Source: Simmondsia chinensis (taxonomy: Eukaryota > Streptophyta > Magnoliopsida > Caryophyllales > Simmondsiaceae). Taken from it: a DNA stretch of 64,000 nt. The stretch covers positions 19,663,036-19,727,035 of the forward strand of contig JAGTTD010000012.1 of assembly GCA_018398585.1 (NCBI GenBank), given 5' to 3'. The translations under genes were made by a program, and so were the position numbers. The notes under the pieces are model-generated. The model made no database searches and was not told where the DNA came from. It was given only the letters and a program-made list of their open reading frames with translations. Each line of letters opens with the position of its first letter. The first letter of the stretch is position 1. This document shows, one piece after another, positions 10,671 through 22,019 of this stretch.

Positions 10671-13600
10671 ATCTAAAAGACGATTTATCAATCAATCATG
10701 AGTAATATAGGGACTTGGGATAAACCATTCGTTCTTGTTTGGGCCTACCACCTAAGACTTAATGTAGGAAGGAATGTGCTTTCATGAGATTTCTATTTTT
10801 AGCAAATCTATATGTTGATTTAAAAGTTCAAAACTTCTGGTTGCATTTTGATGGTCTCTTATTATTGCGTTTGTTATATTTGCTAGCAATAATTTGGACA
10901 ATATCATATAATTTCGTATGGCATGGTATAATATTGTATCTATTTAAGCCTATGTGGCGTACATATTAAATCGCTTCTGTTATTGAGATGAACTCACGTT
11001 CATATGACTTATAACACGAGCTGGCGAAATATGGGGGAACTGTCATGTTGGACATTGATGATTAGAACTCATGTGATGTACTATTTTAGATTTTCAAAAT
11101 GACAATGCAAATTATGCTTATTTTAATCTAGTTAGCATGAAATGATAATATTCCATTCTAGTTGTGGCATATGAAAGACCACAACTTGATGTGTTAATTA
11201 ATTTGCCAATTGAATGCATAATAGGAGGAATAAGGTCATTAGGCCTTACAAGAAAAAGAAAATGAACGCCCATATGGATCTAAGGGTTTAAATATGATTG
11301 GGCAAACAATTGGGCTTTTAAATGTAGTGGAAAAGGAAAAAATGAAAATGAGACATACTTAATAATAAACCAAAAATTATACATGAAGTGTAAGTATGTG
11401 TATGTTTGATGACTTGGATTCCATACACTTTTCCTACTATTCATGTTGTAATTCAAAGGACCTAATTTTCAAGGTTGATGTGAAAGAGGTTAGATGGAAG
11501 CAACATAATGTTGGCATGCATGTATTACTTACATTTTATCAATGGAAGTTAGATCCACATAAACCCTAATATAAGCTAGTGAAATGTGAAGGCAATGCTA
11601 TTGTATGACGCAAAATTCTTGTGTCACATAAGAACTATTTTTACCACTAAGTAGCATGGATTTCTCACTATTTTTCTTAACACAACCTTTGATTTCCTTT
11701 TTGTGGAAAGAGGTGTTCATGCTTGAGACTAGTGGTTTATGTTGAAGTAATAAAGCTCTCGGTTATCCTAGAGGATGTACCTGTTAATTTTAAATGGCTC
11801 CTTATTTAATGGTTAGATAGAATACTATAAAACGTTATGGTTCTGATCTTTACTACCTTGAATTGTGGGGGCGTCTAGCCTATGTAGTCCTCTTGAATAT
11901 ATTATTGCCTTTCTAGTTCAAGTGCTTTAATTTTGACAATCGTGTAGCTAATATATTTGCGATTGAGGAAAGTTCTAAAATCCTTGATGACGTTATGAAG
12001 CCATAAGTGCACCTATTTTAAGAAAGTTTGTTGATAGCCAAAAATCTTGAGTTATAATATTAAGGGAGAAATTTTTATGGAAAAATTAGAGAGGTTTTGG
12101 GATTCCAAAATAAAATAAAGTTTATGTGTTTGAAGCTCCCTATGTGATATTTATCAAATCCCTAGATAGTAGCATCATAATTGACTGTTCCTGGTCATAC
12201 ATAAACTTGTTTATGGTGGCGGTTTGTATGTATGAAAAGTCAAGTTGATGAGATGCCCCTCTTTGGAGAGTACGAATGCTATAAATACCATAAAGCTTTT
12301 CTCGAACCGATGTGAAAATGAATTAAAAAAAAAAAAGGATTTAACTCTTGATTATGTGGATAAAATTCTTAGAGACCTTGACCATTATAAAGGGATAATA
12401 GGACTTGTGATAATTTTTGAAAATTCATGAGTGATTTGGTGTGTTAGTCTCCATGATGATGTGTCTCATGTATTTTCCATGGCTATGTTTGATGTATTGT
12501 GAATATGTTGTCACATGTTACTTGAAATGATGAAAAGCATGTTGTATGTTGCCGAATGCACTGCTGCATATTGTTTTGGGCTGTAAGATGTTGATGTGCA
12601 TGCTATTATGGACTTTTACATGTTAAACTCTGCAGTACTAAAGTAATACTTGATGTTTCAGTTGTGCAAGCACGGTATGTTATGTACATACTACAGATTA
12701 TGACTGTTAACTGCTGAATTTGTTCTTGATATTGCAACTACTGTCGTTTGGGCAATATACTGTCATTTTAAGTTATTTTCTTGAATTCCAACTTGTAGCT
12801 CAGAAAAACATGATATGTTTGAGTATATGAGGACTGTATGTTGTCTTCAGAGACTTATTATGCCCTTAGGATTATTGTTTCATGTATTCCTTTCTAGTTT
12901 TTGGAAAAGGAGTAAGGTGCAGGCCACATGATAACCTTGATTGGTCATAGGCTTGGTATTTAGCTTGTGCCTAGATGCCTTGTTTGGTTATCGTCATATG
13001 TTGTGTGCTCACGTTGGCCATTTGAATGACATACTATATGACCCTAGTGTTCATTTGGTGAGAATAAAATGTGGCATCACATCACAAGCCAAATATACTA
13101 AGGTAATTGATGGTATTATGTTTTTGGTGACTAATACAACACTCGTCCTTAGTAGTGGACCTTGTCTACATACATTGATCCAAATAATGAATATTAAAGT
13201 GCTCTAATTAAATTGTTGAAGCACTAGTGAAGTACTATGAATGGGATTTATGTTGTAATAGACTCCGTGTTGTGTTGGGCGTTTGATCTCGTTGAGAGAC
13301 ATTCTACTAATTACAATATGTTTCTGACACCCCGCAGAAACCTGCATATTTTAGTTGTCCTTTTAACACTGAGTCGGCAGGTAGAAAAATCTAACAGCCT
13401 AAGAATGCAGTGTGAGACATTCCTTTGTGGGGGGGCTATAAAAGCAACCGAGAGCCTATAAGGTATGTTGTCAGGTGATTATCTTTTTTGACTATTGTGT
13501 TTCTACCGCTGTTTACTAGTTATAGCTAGCTCATGAAAATTCGTTATGGTGGAAATATTATTTGTCAATTGTCCAAAGTCGATGTAAATAGCTTAATGAT

Positions 13601-14117
13601 GCTAAGCACTTGGGCTTGAGAGCCTTGCAAAGGCTTGGGTTGCCTTAAGTTGAGTTGTAAAAGGCATCTTGTGAATTAAGGTATTGTGAACTTCTTTCTC
13701 TTGATATCACCGAAATTTGGTACAATATTGGTAAGACATGAACTACCCTTAATTGTAATATCGCATGTATGCTAAGTACGATGAAAATGGGTATATGGTC
13801 CTTTGTGAACTAAACTAGTGATAATGCTTCACAATTGTGATAAGATGTGAAAGTGACAATTTGCAGTATGTGGTTTCGTGCCAACTGTATCTATGATATA
13901 CGTACTATGTGAGTACTTGGGGTGGAGATGTAATTTTACTAATATAATGTGTGCTCCACTAATGTGTTATATTGACTCTTATTGAAGCTGGCAGGCGATG
14001 GAGCTAGTTGTTTAACAGCTCATTGCAGGTACCTCAATGTGGGGGTAAGAGCAACTCATGATTAATGTTGGCAGTAGTCAATTCTGAAGTACCTTTTTGT
14101 TGTAATACAGTGTTAAA
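10671..14117 (+). other. Element B interior without recognisable Copia coding
   Basis: No PBS matching the Met-tRNA type follows the 5' LTR (it reads ATCTAAAAGACG). I found no gag zinc knuckle, protease, integrase or RT motif in 3.4 kb; the scattered short frames (10784-10969, 12245-12430, 12941-13207, 13237-13461) resemble nothing known. The region looks like non-coding, T-rich transcribed or intronic plant DNA, and may be sequence picked up by the element or badly decayed pol. Confidence 0.5.
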
Positions 14118-14390
14118 ATGCCTTTGTGGGGGCTTCCAGCTCCATTAGTATCACTTCACTGTGATAGTCAAGCTGTAACTGCTGTGGCAGAGAATAAGGT
14201 TCATAATGGCAAGAGGAGACACATTCGTCTCAGGCATAAGATCCTGAGAGATCTAATAGAAAGTGGAGTGATATCACTAGACTTTGTAAAGTCTGAAAAG
14301 AATCTTGCGGATCCGTTGACAAAAGGTCTTTGTCGTGAAATGATTGTAGAAACATCGAGGGGGATGGGACTGAAGTCTGTACACGAATAA
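14118..14390 (+). pseudogene. Copia RNase H, C-terminal fragment (element B)
   Basis: The reading frame gives SLHCDSQAVTAVAENKVHNG, then KRRHIRLRHKILRDLIESG and LADPLTKGL, the conserved end of Copia RNase H: the catalytic Asp of the CDSQ block, the HIRLRHKILRD motif and the terminal ADPLTK box. The preceding parts of the domain, including the first catalytic residues and the E-A-E-Y motif, are absent; coding homology begins abruptly near 14140. It ends at TAA 14388-14390. RNase H would degrade the RNA template during reverse transcription in the virus-like particle; this fragment cannot. About 90 residues of a domain usually near 140. Confidence 0.85.
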
Positions 14391-14944
14391 ACTATGATGT
14401 ATCCAATCTGGGCTTATCAGGTTCAATGTGAAAAGTCATAGTTTCATTCAAGATATGCACTGTGTTTTATGGTGTCCCTCCCTATGGTGTGACAGTGTGG
14501 AGATGGGTCCAATGCCGTATGTTGGCGGTGTAAGCACGACTTGCACATGACGGACACTGTCTGTATGTTACCAGGGGTAAGGTTGAGCTTTAGCTCTTAA
14601 TGGACCCATATCCATATGTTTGGTGGTGTGCGGTAACACACACTTAATGGGATCCACTTATATAGGTGTGGGAGTCTGGCCGCTCCCTATGAAGGATTAA
14701 GACTTGCCTTCTAGAGCGCTTATGAACATCCAGGACGAGCGCATGGCCGATTAAACGCGCCAAACCGCATGAGTTGTCGAGATCTGGAGTTTGGTACGTG
14801 TCCAAGTGGAAGACTAGACAACCCCTTGTGAGGTTCAAGATGAAAGTCACCTTGCAAGATGTTGGTCCTAAACTTGGGTTACACTAGGTGACGATTCAAG
14901 TCGCAAGACATCGGCACTGGAAAACCGAACTCCCTTTGCCTAGT
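14391..14944 (+). other. Element B 3' untranslated region
   Basis: 550 bp between the RNase H stop and the TSD of Gypsy C, continuing for 38 bp after C to the polypurine tract. No frame of note. Confidence 0.6.
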
Positions 14945-14949
14945 CTATT

Positions 14950-15232
14950 TGTTATAATTCAGGATCAAACCTGAATTATAACTAAGGGATAGATAGAATT
15001 TGGGATGAGAAAGAAGGGGAAGGAGATGAGGAAGTAGAAGAAAGTTTAGATAGGGTATATTTTCATTGTATATCAGCCCATACATTCAAATAGCTATTTA
15101 TACTAAGTAGTGGCTAAGTACAACCCTAACTTAGCTCACAAGTACTAACAAATATAACAAGTATAACATTCCAACACAATTTATTACATTTAATTAACTA
15201 ACTTTGCTATAAGTATTGCTCCTGTCATGACA
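14950..15232 (-). repeat. Element C 3' LTR
   Basis: TGTTATAATTC...GTCATGACA. Positions 14951-14982 hold a perfect 13-bp inverted repeat (GTTATAATTCAGG / CCTGAATTATAAC), which on the sense strand is the very end of U5. Confidence 0.95.
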
Positions 15233-15247
15233 ATGCCACCCCCTCAA
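15233..15247 (-). other. Element C polypurine tract
   Basis: Sense strand TTGAGGGGGTGGCAT abuts the 3' LTR. Confidence 0.8.
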
Positions 15248-15255
15248 GTTCATTC

Positions 15256-18200
15256 TTACCTCAAGAATGTTGCTGCAGGGTATTGGCTACGAATGAAATT
15301 CAGCCCTTCCCAGCTGGTGTGTGTAGGAACGAGATTGATCCACTGAATCAACACCTCCTGACGATGATGAGCTTGAGTCTGCACAGCTCGACTGCCCAGA
15401 ACAGCAGCAGGGCCTTGGACTACAGACCCATTAGGATGAACTGCAGGTGGTCTAGTAGAGCTACCTTTTCCTTCTCTAACGTGTTTCTTAAGGAGGGAAA
15501 CATGAAATACAGGATGAATGGAAGAAGTAGCAGGTAAGTCCAATTTGTATGCAACTGGGCCTACTCGTTCCCGAATTCTATATGGACCAAAGTAACGAGC
15601 TCCCAACTTGACATTCTTCCTTAGAGCCAATGAAGATTGTCTATATGGTTGAAGTTTGAGATATACCTTATCTCCAACCATAAAGGATCTCTCAGTCCGC
15701 TTCTTATCAGCGAAAAATTTCATGCGTGATTGAGCTACCAACAAATTATCTTTTAACTGCAACATGAGCTGTTTCCTCTGAAGGAGAAGATCGTTAACCT
15801 CTGGAACATGAGAAGTCTTGTCGTGCCGTACCATAGGAGCTGGGGGATCATAGCCATACAATGCCTTGAAGGGAGTAGTACCAAGGGAAGAATGAAAATG
15901 GGTATTGTACCAGTATTCCGCCAAAGATAGCCACCTCACCCAAACCGCCAAAGATAGCCACCTCACCCAATGTTTGGGATGAGTATAAGTCATGCTGCGC
16001 AAATATTATTCCAGGCATTGATTCACTCGTTCAGTTTGTCCACCTGACTGATGGTGATATGCAGAGCTCAGAGCCAGAGTGGAACCCAATAAAAAAAAGA
16101 GCTCTCCCTAGAACTGACTTATGAATGTTCGATCTCGATCAAAAGTAATGGATTGAGGCAATCCATGAAGCTTGTATATGTTGTCCAAGAATACCTTGGC
16201 CAATTTCTCATCAGATATTGGCTGAGCAAGAGCAACAAAGTGACTGAACTTAGTGAATCTATCCACCACTACCCAAATAATCTCCTTGCCATCGGCCTTA
16301 GGAAGTCCTTCCACAAAATCCATGCTGATGTGTTGCCAAGCCCCATCCGGAATTGGAAGAGGTTGCAACAGACCAGGATAATGCACATGTTCGGTTTTAG
16401 TCCTTTGACAAACATCACAAATCTGGACGAAAGCTTCCACATCCTTCTTGGCCCCGACCCAACTGAAATATTGTTTGAGTCTTCTATAAGTACCTTTTAC
16501 TCCGGAGTGGCCACCCCAAGCTGAGGAATGGAAGGCCGAGATGATTTGTGTTATGAGATTTGTTGCTAAGCCAAAATAAACCTTGCCCTTGATCCTCAAA
16601 ATGCCTTGCATTACAGAATTCTCACCAGCAGATGTGGGAAGTGGGTTAGTAGTAGCAGCGATAATGCAATCAGAAGCAAATTTATCATCTACATAACTTC
16701 TATGAATCTCCTCCATCCAAGCTGGAAGAGCACATGAGATGGCTGCACATGAACCATCCTGCTTAGCTCCTGATCTGCGAGAGAGTGAATCAGCTGCTAT
16801 ATTCTCCCTTCCCTTGCGATATTCAATAGAATAGCTGAGGCCTAACATCCTCAAGAGTCCCTTTCGCTGTATCCTCGTAGTGATCTTCTGTTCCAGAAGA
16901 TGTTTTAAGCTTTGGTGATCTGTTTTTATAATGAAATGATTCCCTTCCAGATAATGTCGCCATTTCTTGACTACAAGCAGAATGGCGAGGTATTCTTTCT
17001 CATATATAGGAAGCTGTTGATGCTGTGGGCTCAAGCTTTGGCTGATGTAAGCAATTGGTCGGTTCTATTGGGACAAGACTGCACCAATACCCACGCTGCA
17101 CGCATCAGTTTCCAGAGTGAAAGGATGCAAGAAAATCAGGCATAGCTGGCACGGGAGAAGAACTCATGGCCAACTTAAGCCTGTTAAAAGCATCTTGGGC
17201 TGTTTCTGACCACTCAAAAGCATTCTTTTTCAACAAATTAGTGAGAGGATTAGCCAAAGTTCCATAGCCCGCAATGAATTTTCTGTAATGACCTGTGAGG
17301 CCTAAGAATCCTCTCAATTATTTGATGTTTAGAGGGATTGGCCAGTCTCTCATAGCCTGCACCTTGGTAGGATCTGTTGCTACCCCCTCCCTTGACACAA
17401 TATGCCCCAAGTATTCAACTTGGGTTGAGCAAAGGAACATTTCTCAAGCTCTGCATAGAGCCTATTTTGCCGCAAAATTGAAAGAACCTGCCTCAGGTGA
17501 GTAATGTGTGTCTCAAAGGAAGGACTATAGACTAGAATGTCATCGAAGAACACCAATACAAACTTTCTCAAGTGCTCTCTAAATACCCAATTCATTACGG
17601 CTTGAAATGTGGCGGGAGCATTTGTCAAACCAAAAGGCATGGCCACAAATTCATAGTGACCATGATGGGTTCGAAATGCAGTTTTGCAATGGCCTCAGTC
17701 CTCACTCGAATTTGATGATACCCCTGCCTTAGATCGAGCTTGGAGTAATACTGAGAACCACTAAGCTCATCAAGTAAATCATCAATGATGGGTATGGGAA
17801 ACTTATCTTTCACGGTGATGGAATTTAGATGTCTGTAGTCCACACACATGCAAGCAGTCCCATCTTTCTTCTTCACAAGGATTACTGGTGAAGCATAAGG
17901 ACTGTAGCTATGTCTTATTAACCTAGATTTTAGCAACTTTTCCACCTGTATTTCAATTTCTCTCTTCTGTGAGTGTGGGTATTTGTAAGGCCTCAAATTA
18001 ACAGGGTCGGCTTGAGCTTTCAAGGGAATGGCATGGTCAAGTGCTCTCTTGGGCGGTAGAGCCATAGGCAGAGTAAAAACATCACTGAATTCAGACAATA
18101 GTGCTTCAATGCAAGGATCCTTAGGTACTGGAGGAGATGCGGGTGCAGCACAAATAGCATTGAGCTGCCCCATCCATTGACAGCCATCCTTTCTTAGCAA

Positions 18201-18410
18201 CTTCTCAAGTTTACTAGCTGTCATGAGCTGCAATTCTCCCTTCTCCATGATTCCCTGAAGGACCACACGCTTTCCCTTCCTATTAAAGGAGACTGAGAGC
18301 TGAGCGAAATCAAAGACCAAAGGACTAATGGTCTTCATCCAATCCACCCCCAACACCATATCACAACCTCCCAATTTCAATACTCTAAAATCATAATCAA
18401 ATGTGTGTCC
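15256..18410 (-). pseudogene. Element C pol: RT, RNase H, integrase and chromodomain, frameshifted
   Basis: RT: SKLDLRQGYHQIRV, MPFGLTNAPATFQ and the catalytic FFDDILVYS (about 17540). RNase H: YEKEYLAILLVVKKW and TDHQSLKHLLEQ. Integrase: zinc-binding HSGVKGTYRR...CDVCQRTK and DDE-region WQHISMDFVEGLP, ending in YFGPYRIRERVGPVAYKLDL. The C-terminus (PAAVLGSR...EVLIQWINL...TSWE) is a chromodomain-like tail that in this family directs integration to chromatin. Damage: about 1-bp losses near 17675 (A-run) and 17425, breaks near 17320, 17040 and 16108, and a 27-bp in-frame tandem duplication at about 15920-15975 that repeats WVRWLSLA. Separated from gag-PR by one in-frame TAG (18411-18413). Confidence 0.9.
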
Positions 18411-19811
18411 CTACATACACCATTTAAACTCATTGCACTTCATCTGAGTGATTATGGAATTACCATCAGCCATGGTTATGGCTAGGGGGCTAGTCTTGAG
18501 CATCTCATGTCCAACAGCTTTCACAACCATTGGATCGACAAAGCTGTGTGTCCTGCCACTATCGATCAAGATCAATATCTGTTTATGTCTAGCTTCACCC
18601 TTGATTCGGATGGTGTTGTGGGAGCCTGTTCCTGTCAAGGCGCGAACTAAAATTTCCACTTCATCAACATCTCCATCCCCACAGTCATTTTCCAAATGTT
18701 GTTCAGTAGTGTCATCTTCAGGTTCATCTTCATCAAGCTCACCAGCCTCGGTCCCAGATATAGCCATGAGGTGCTTGGGATTACAACGGTGCCCATAGAA
18801 GTACTTCTGATTGCAATGAAAACACAGCCTCTGATTCTTCCTGTCCTCATTGATCGCTGACTTAGCAGGGAACCCTGAGCCCCCTTGCTGTTGTGTAGCT
18901 CCCAAGGTGGACCTCGATCTTGGAACCTCTGGACTTGATAAAACAATAGCCTCCATCAACTTGGCCTTGGTAAAAGCTTGAGACAAGGACACGGGATTCA
19001 AAGCTTTAACCAAGTTTTTGATTCTTGGTTTAAGGCCGCTTATAAAACTCGAAATGTAGTAAGATTCATGGGCTCCTGGACAAACAGAAAACATCCTAGC
19101 ACACAAGTTCTCAAACTTAGTCATATAATCCTTCACAGACGAGGTTTGTACCAATTTATTAAAGTGATCAATCACCTCACCCGGGTCCTCTTCACCATAC
19201 CTTTCACAGAACTCATTCACGAAGTCATCCCAAGTTAAATCAGGGTAGCTACGGATCAAACTATAATACCAAGTTTCATGATCTCCTTGTAAATAAACAG
19301 TAGCTAATTCGACCTTTTCCCATTCTTCAGTGTGGTAAAATTTAATGTACCATTCACATCTTCGAATCCAAGATTGCGGGTTGGTACCATCAAAGGTGTC
19401 AATCTCCACACGAGGTTGCCTGGGAGCTAAGGTCCTTGCTGCGATCGTCCCTTGATCATTGGATCCAGCTGACTGTGAAGCAGCTGGGTCGGTTGGTAAC
19501 TGCTGATGGGCAGTTGGGAGCAATCCAGATCCTGGTGGCAACTGCTGATGATCCATTTGTTGCTGTAAACCCGGAATGCGGGCCTCCAGCTGCTGGGAAT
19601 GTTGCTCCAATCGCTCAGCCAGCCTCTGATCTTGATTCAGCTGTAATGTGGTAAGCATTTCCTGCATTTGAGCTCTCAATTGCTCAAACTGATTGACCTC
19701 TCCTTCTGGATGGGGATTCCACACAGCTGTAGCATAACTGGGATTGGAATTGGCGGCTGTGACAGCTGCGGCAGTAGTAGCAGCTCCAGCTCGGGTTGTA
19801 ACTCCAGCCAT
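18411..19811 (-). CDS. Element C gag-protease
   Basis: Open from ATG 19809-19811 (MAGVTTRAGAATT) to TAG 18411-18413, about 466 aa. An Ala-rich start and a Gln-rich coiled coil are followed by the retrotransposon gag core (RVEIDTFDGTNPQSWIRRCE, VYLQGDHETWYYSLIRSYP), a zinc knuckle (CFHCNQKYFYGHRC), an acidic linker and an aspartic protease with active site LIDSGRTHSF. Gag builds the particle and the protease cleaves it. The TAG is followed in the same frame by the rest of the protease and RT (GHTFDYDFRVLKLGGC), so originally gag-pol was one frame; the stop is probably a mutation. The usual Gly-Ser-Thr after the active Asp reads Gly-Arg-Thr, which may weaken activity. Confidence 0.85.
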   Translation of the reverse strand: MAGVTTRAGAATTAAAVTAANSNPSYATAVWNPHPEGEVNQFEQLRAQMQEMLTTLQLNQDQRLAERLEQHSQQLEARIPGLQQQMDHQQLPPGSGLLPTAHQQLPTDPAASQSAGSNDQGTIAARTLAPRQPRVEIDTFDGTNPQSWIRRCEWYIKFYHTEEWEKVELATVYLQGDHETWYYSLIRSYPDLTWDDFVNEFCERYGEEDPGEVIDHFNKLVQTSSVKDYMTKFENLCARMFSVCPGAHESYYISSFISGLKPRIKNLVKALNPVSLSQAFTKAKLMEAIVLSSPEVPRSRSTLGATQQQGGSGFPAKSAINEDRKNQRLCFHCNQKYFYGHRCNPKHLMAISGTEAGELDEDEPEDDTTEQHLENDCGDGDVDEVEILVRALTGTGSHNTIRIKGEARHKQILILIDSGRTHSFVDPMVVKAVGHEMLKTSPLAITMADGNSIITQMKCNEFKWCM

Positions 19812-19858
19812 TGAAGGTGATCGCCTTTTTCTTGCCAGTTCAATCAGCACCAATGCAA

Positions 19859-19872
19859 GCTCTGATACCAAT
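19859..19872 (-). other. Element C primer-binding site (tRNA-iMet)
   Basis: Sense strand ATTGGTATCAGAGC, a perfect match to the 3' end complement of plant initiator tRNA-Met, two bases from the LTR. Confidence 0.9.
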
Positions 19873-20164
19873 TGTTATAATTCAGAATCAAACCTGAATT
19901 ATAACTAAGGGATAGATAGAATTTGGGATGAGAAAGTAGGGGAAGGAGATGAGGAAGTAGAAGAAAGTTTAGATAGGGAAGAAATTGTATATTTTCATTG
20001 TATATTAGCCCATACATTCAAATAGCTATTTATACTAAGTAGTGGCTAAGTACAACCCTAACTTAGCTCACAAGTACTAACAAATATAACAAGTATAACA
20101 TTCCAACACAATTTATTACATTTAATTAACTAACTTTGCTATAAGTATTGCTCCGGTCATAACA
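19873..20164 (-). repeat. Element C 5' LTR
   Basis: 292 bp; U5 hairpin at 19874-19905 with a 12-bp stem (one end pair lost relative to the left LTR). Confidence 0.95.
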
Positions 20165-20193
20165 CTATTCCTTTCTTTCTCTTTCGCTTGTAT

Positions 20194-20207
20194 CCTTTGT
20201 GGGGGAT
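20194..20207 (+). other. Element B polypurine tract
   Basis: CCTTTGTGGGGGAT immediately before the 3' LTR, the usual Copia arrangement. Confidence 0.8.
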
Positions 20208-21266
20208 TGTTGGAAAAATGATACAAGCTAACCTTTAGTCTTTGGAAAGTTGTATCTCAAATTGGAAAAAATATTTTGGATGATTCTTTTTTTTTAATGG
20301 GTACATTTATTTTGCCGAAAATATTTTTCTAGACCCGTTACTAGTCGTTTACCTATAACGATTTAACATCATTACAATTATGACTGTTAGAAATTTATTA
20401 ACAATATTGCCGTTGTAATTTATTACGTCCATTATCATTACCGATACTTAGTCGTTGCACATTAACTGCTAAGCTTTGACTTTCTTGTACAAATATTCAA
20501 GCTTGCACAGCACTTCAAAAACAACAACCAATTTCTCTTCTCTTTTTCTCTCATTGTCGGTCCTCTCCACCAGATCTAGTACTGTGTGGACAAGTACGGT
20601 AATGGAGTCTCTTACATCGCTCTATAGCTCCAGATCTATGGCCAAGCTCACCAGCTTTCCCCTTCTCGTTCTCTTCGTGTTTTCCTCCTCTCTTTCTCCC
20701 CCACTGCTTCTGTCTCATCTTCTATTCTCTTCAATTTCTGGGCAAAGTTCGAGGCGTTCCTAACCGGCAATTAACGAGTGCACGGTAAGGGTCGGACCGT
20801 GTAAATCCTGGAGGACGGCCGCCGCATATCTGTTTGGGCTGGAGCAGAGGCGAAATCGTCTTTGAGGACAGTGGTATTTCCCACGGCACGGTATCTTCAG
20901 TATCATAATCAACAATCCCTCTTTTCAGTATTATTGGATTGCTGTGTTTAAGTAATTTGTTGCTTTTTTCACTGAAATTTGCTCACTGTTATTGCGATTC
21001 AAGTGCAACATTTGACTGAAATTTTCTCGATATTTCACTGCAATTTTGCATTAATTTTACTACATATTTATTGCATTTTTAACAGTGGTATTTTACTCTA
21101 TTTTGCAGCAATTTTCAGTTCGAGTTACAATTTATTTTACAACAATCGACATTCTATTTTACTGCATTATCGCTGCTATATTTCACTGTATTTTTAGCAA
21201 TACATTTTGCTGTATTTATTGCTGTATTTTCTCTATAGTTGTATTGTTCGCATTTTTATTCCAACA
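20208..21266 (+). repeat. Element B 3' LTR
   Basis: 1,059 bp, same ends as 9600-10670, with small indels and scattered substitutions. The open frames inside (20476-20763, 20979-21285) are LTR sequence, not genes. Confidence 0.95.
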
Positions 21267-22001
21267 GAACATATTCACAGTATAAATTCCAAATGTCAAG
21301 CACTTGGAACACTTTGGCCAAAGATTCCGAATTAATTCAAATGCTTACGAATCAACTAAGGGGACATCTGTATTCTGTAAGAGACTATAAATTCCCTATT
21401 GAATACCTAATCCTTGTCACACCTCAAGCTGCTATCCAGTGTACTTGGGAATTTAGTCATTTATCAAGATCTTACTTATAGCATACCAAAGTAACTAACA
21501 TTCCATGCACAAGTTCCGAATACTCTTAGGATTTAGAGTTGTCGTTCAGATAGTGCGACGCGAATCACTCATTTTCAATAGTAGTCTAGAAACAAATATC
21601 CCATATGGTCCAACTCAGTGTATCCATCTTATCAAACACACCAACCTAACACTTTTGGATCGCTATCCACATGACCAATACTAGTCATCTAAACTGTCAA
21701 GTCATAATCTTAACATACAAGTGTCCAAGCTTGTCACCGATTGTGAGTTTTTCAATTAACATTTGATACAATTTGTTTCTAGTCTATCTATAGCTTAATC
21801 TCATTATCCACTGAAAACAAACATGTAAAATGTAATCCGAGGACTATATCTATCTCATTGACGTTATTTAAAAGAAAATCACATGTAGTATATATGCTCA
21901 CTTACACAAATTTAACAAGGAAACGACTGGACTTCTATTTTATTCTTTAATAAAGTGAAATTACGAGATAAATATGGACTTTTAGAACGCCATTCCTAAC
22001 A
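21267..22001 (-). repeat. Element A 3' LTR, piece 3
   Basis: Resumes after the insertion of B with GAACATATTCACAGTATAAA, parallel to 29017-29711, and ends CATTCCTAACA. Confidence 0.85.
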
Positions 22002-22013
22002 ATCTCCCACTTG
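22002..22013 (-). other. Element A polypurine tract
   Basis: Sense strand CAAGTGGGAGAT next to the 3' LTR, a classic Copia tract. Confidence 0.8.
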
Positions 22014-22019
22014 TCCTAA

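Larger units (their letters stand above)
14950..20164 (-). mobile_element. Element C: full-length Reina-like Gypsy (chromovirus)
   Basis: LTRs 14950-15232 (283 bp) and 19873-20164 (292 bp) are nearly identical, the main difference being a 9-bp indel (GAAGAAATT). Perfect TSD ctatt (14945-14949; 20165-20169). Primer site and polypurine tract place it on the minus strand. Order is gag, protease, RT, RNase H, integrase, chromodomain, as in Gypsy chromoviruses. The short LTRs, 5.2-kb size and CFHCNQKYFYGHRC knuckle suggest the Reina clade. It inserted into the 3' UTR of Copia B. Young, but disabled by a stop and 1-bp frameshifts. Confidence 0.95.
9600..21266 (+). mobile_element. Element B: internally deleted Copia derivative, host of Gypsy C
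   Basis: LTRs 9600-10670 (1,071 bp) and 20208-21266 (1,059 bp) start TGTTGGAAAAATG and end TATTCCAACA. Flanks ggaca (9595-9599) and gaaca (21267-21271) form a 5-bp TSD with one mismatch; the other LTR of A reads gaaca at the unoccupied site (29017-29021 area), so the left copy mutated. A polypurine tract TTTGTGGGGGAT precedes the right LTR, giving plus orientation. Removing C leaves about 6.4 kb. The only retroviral coding left is the C-terminal end of RNase H (14118-14390). The 3.4 kb before it show no Copia motif. Confidence 0.9.

Noticed and set aside
18448..18798. 116-aa plus-strand ORF
   Set aside because: Antisense shadow of the gag-protease of element C.
9600..21266. B as an autonomous element including the Gypsy pol at 15.2-19.9 kb
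   Set aside because: The pol lies on the other strand within its own LTRs and TSD, so it belongs to the nested element C.
20979..21285. Two overlapping ORFs with hydrophobic translations
   Set aside because: They lie wholly within the 3' LTR of element B, and the matching 5' LTR does not keep them open.
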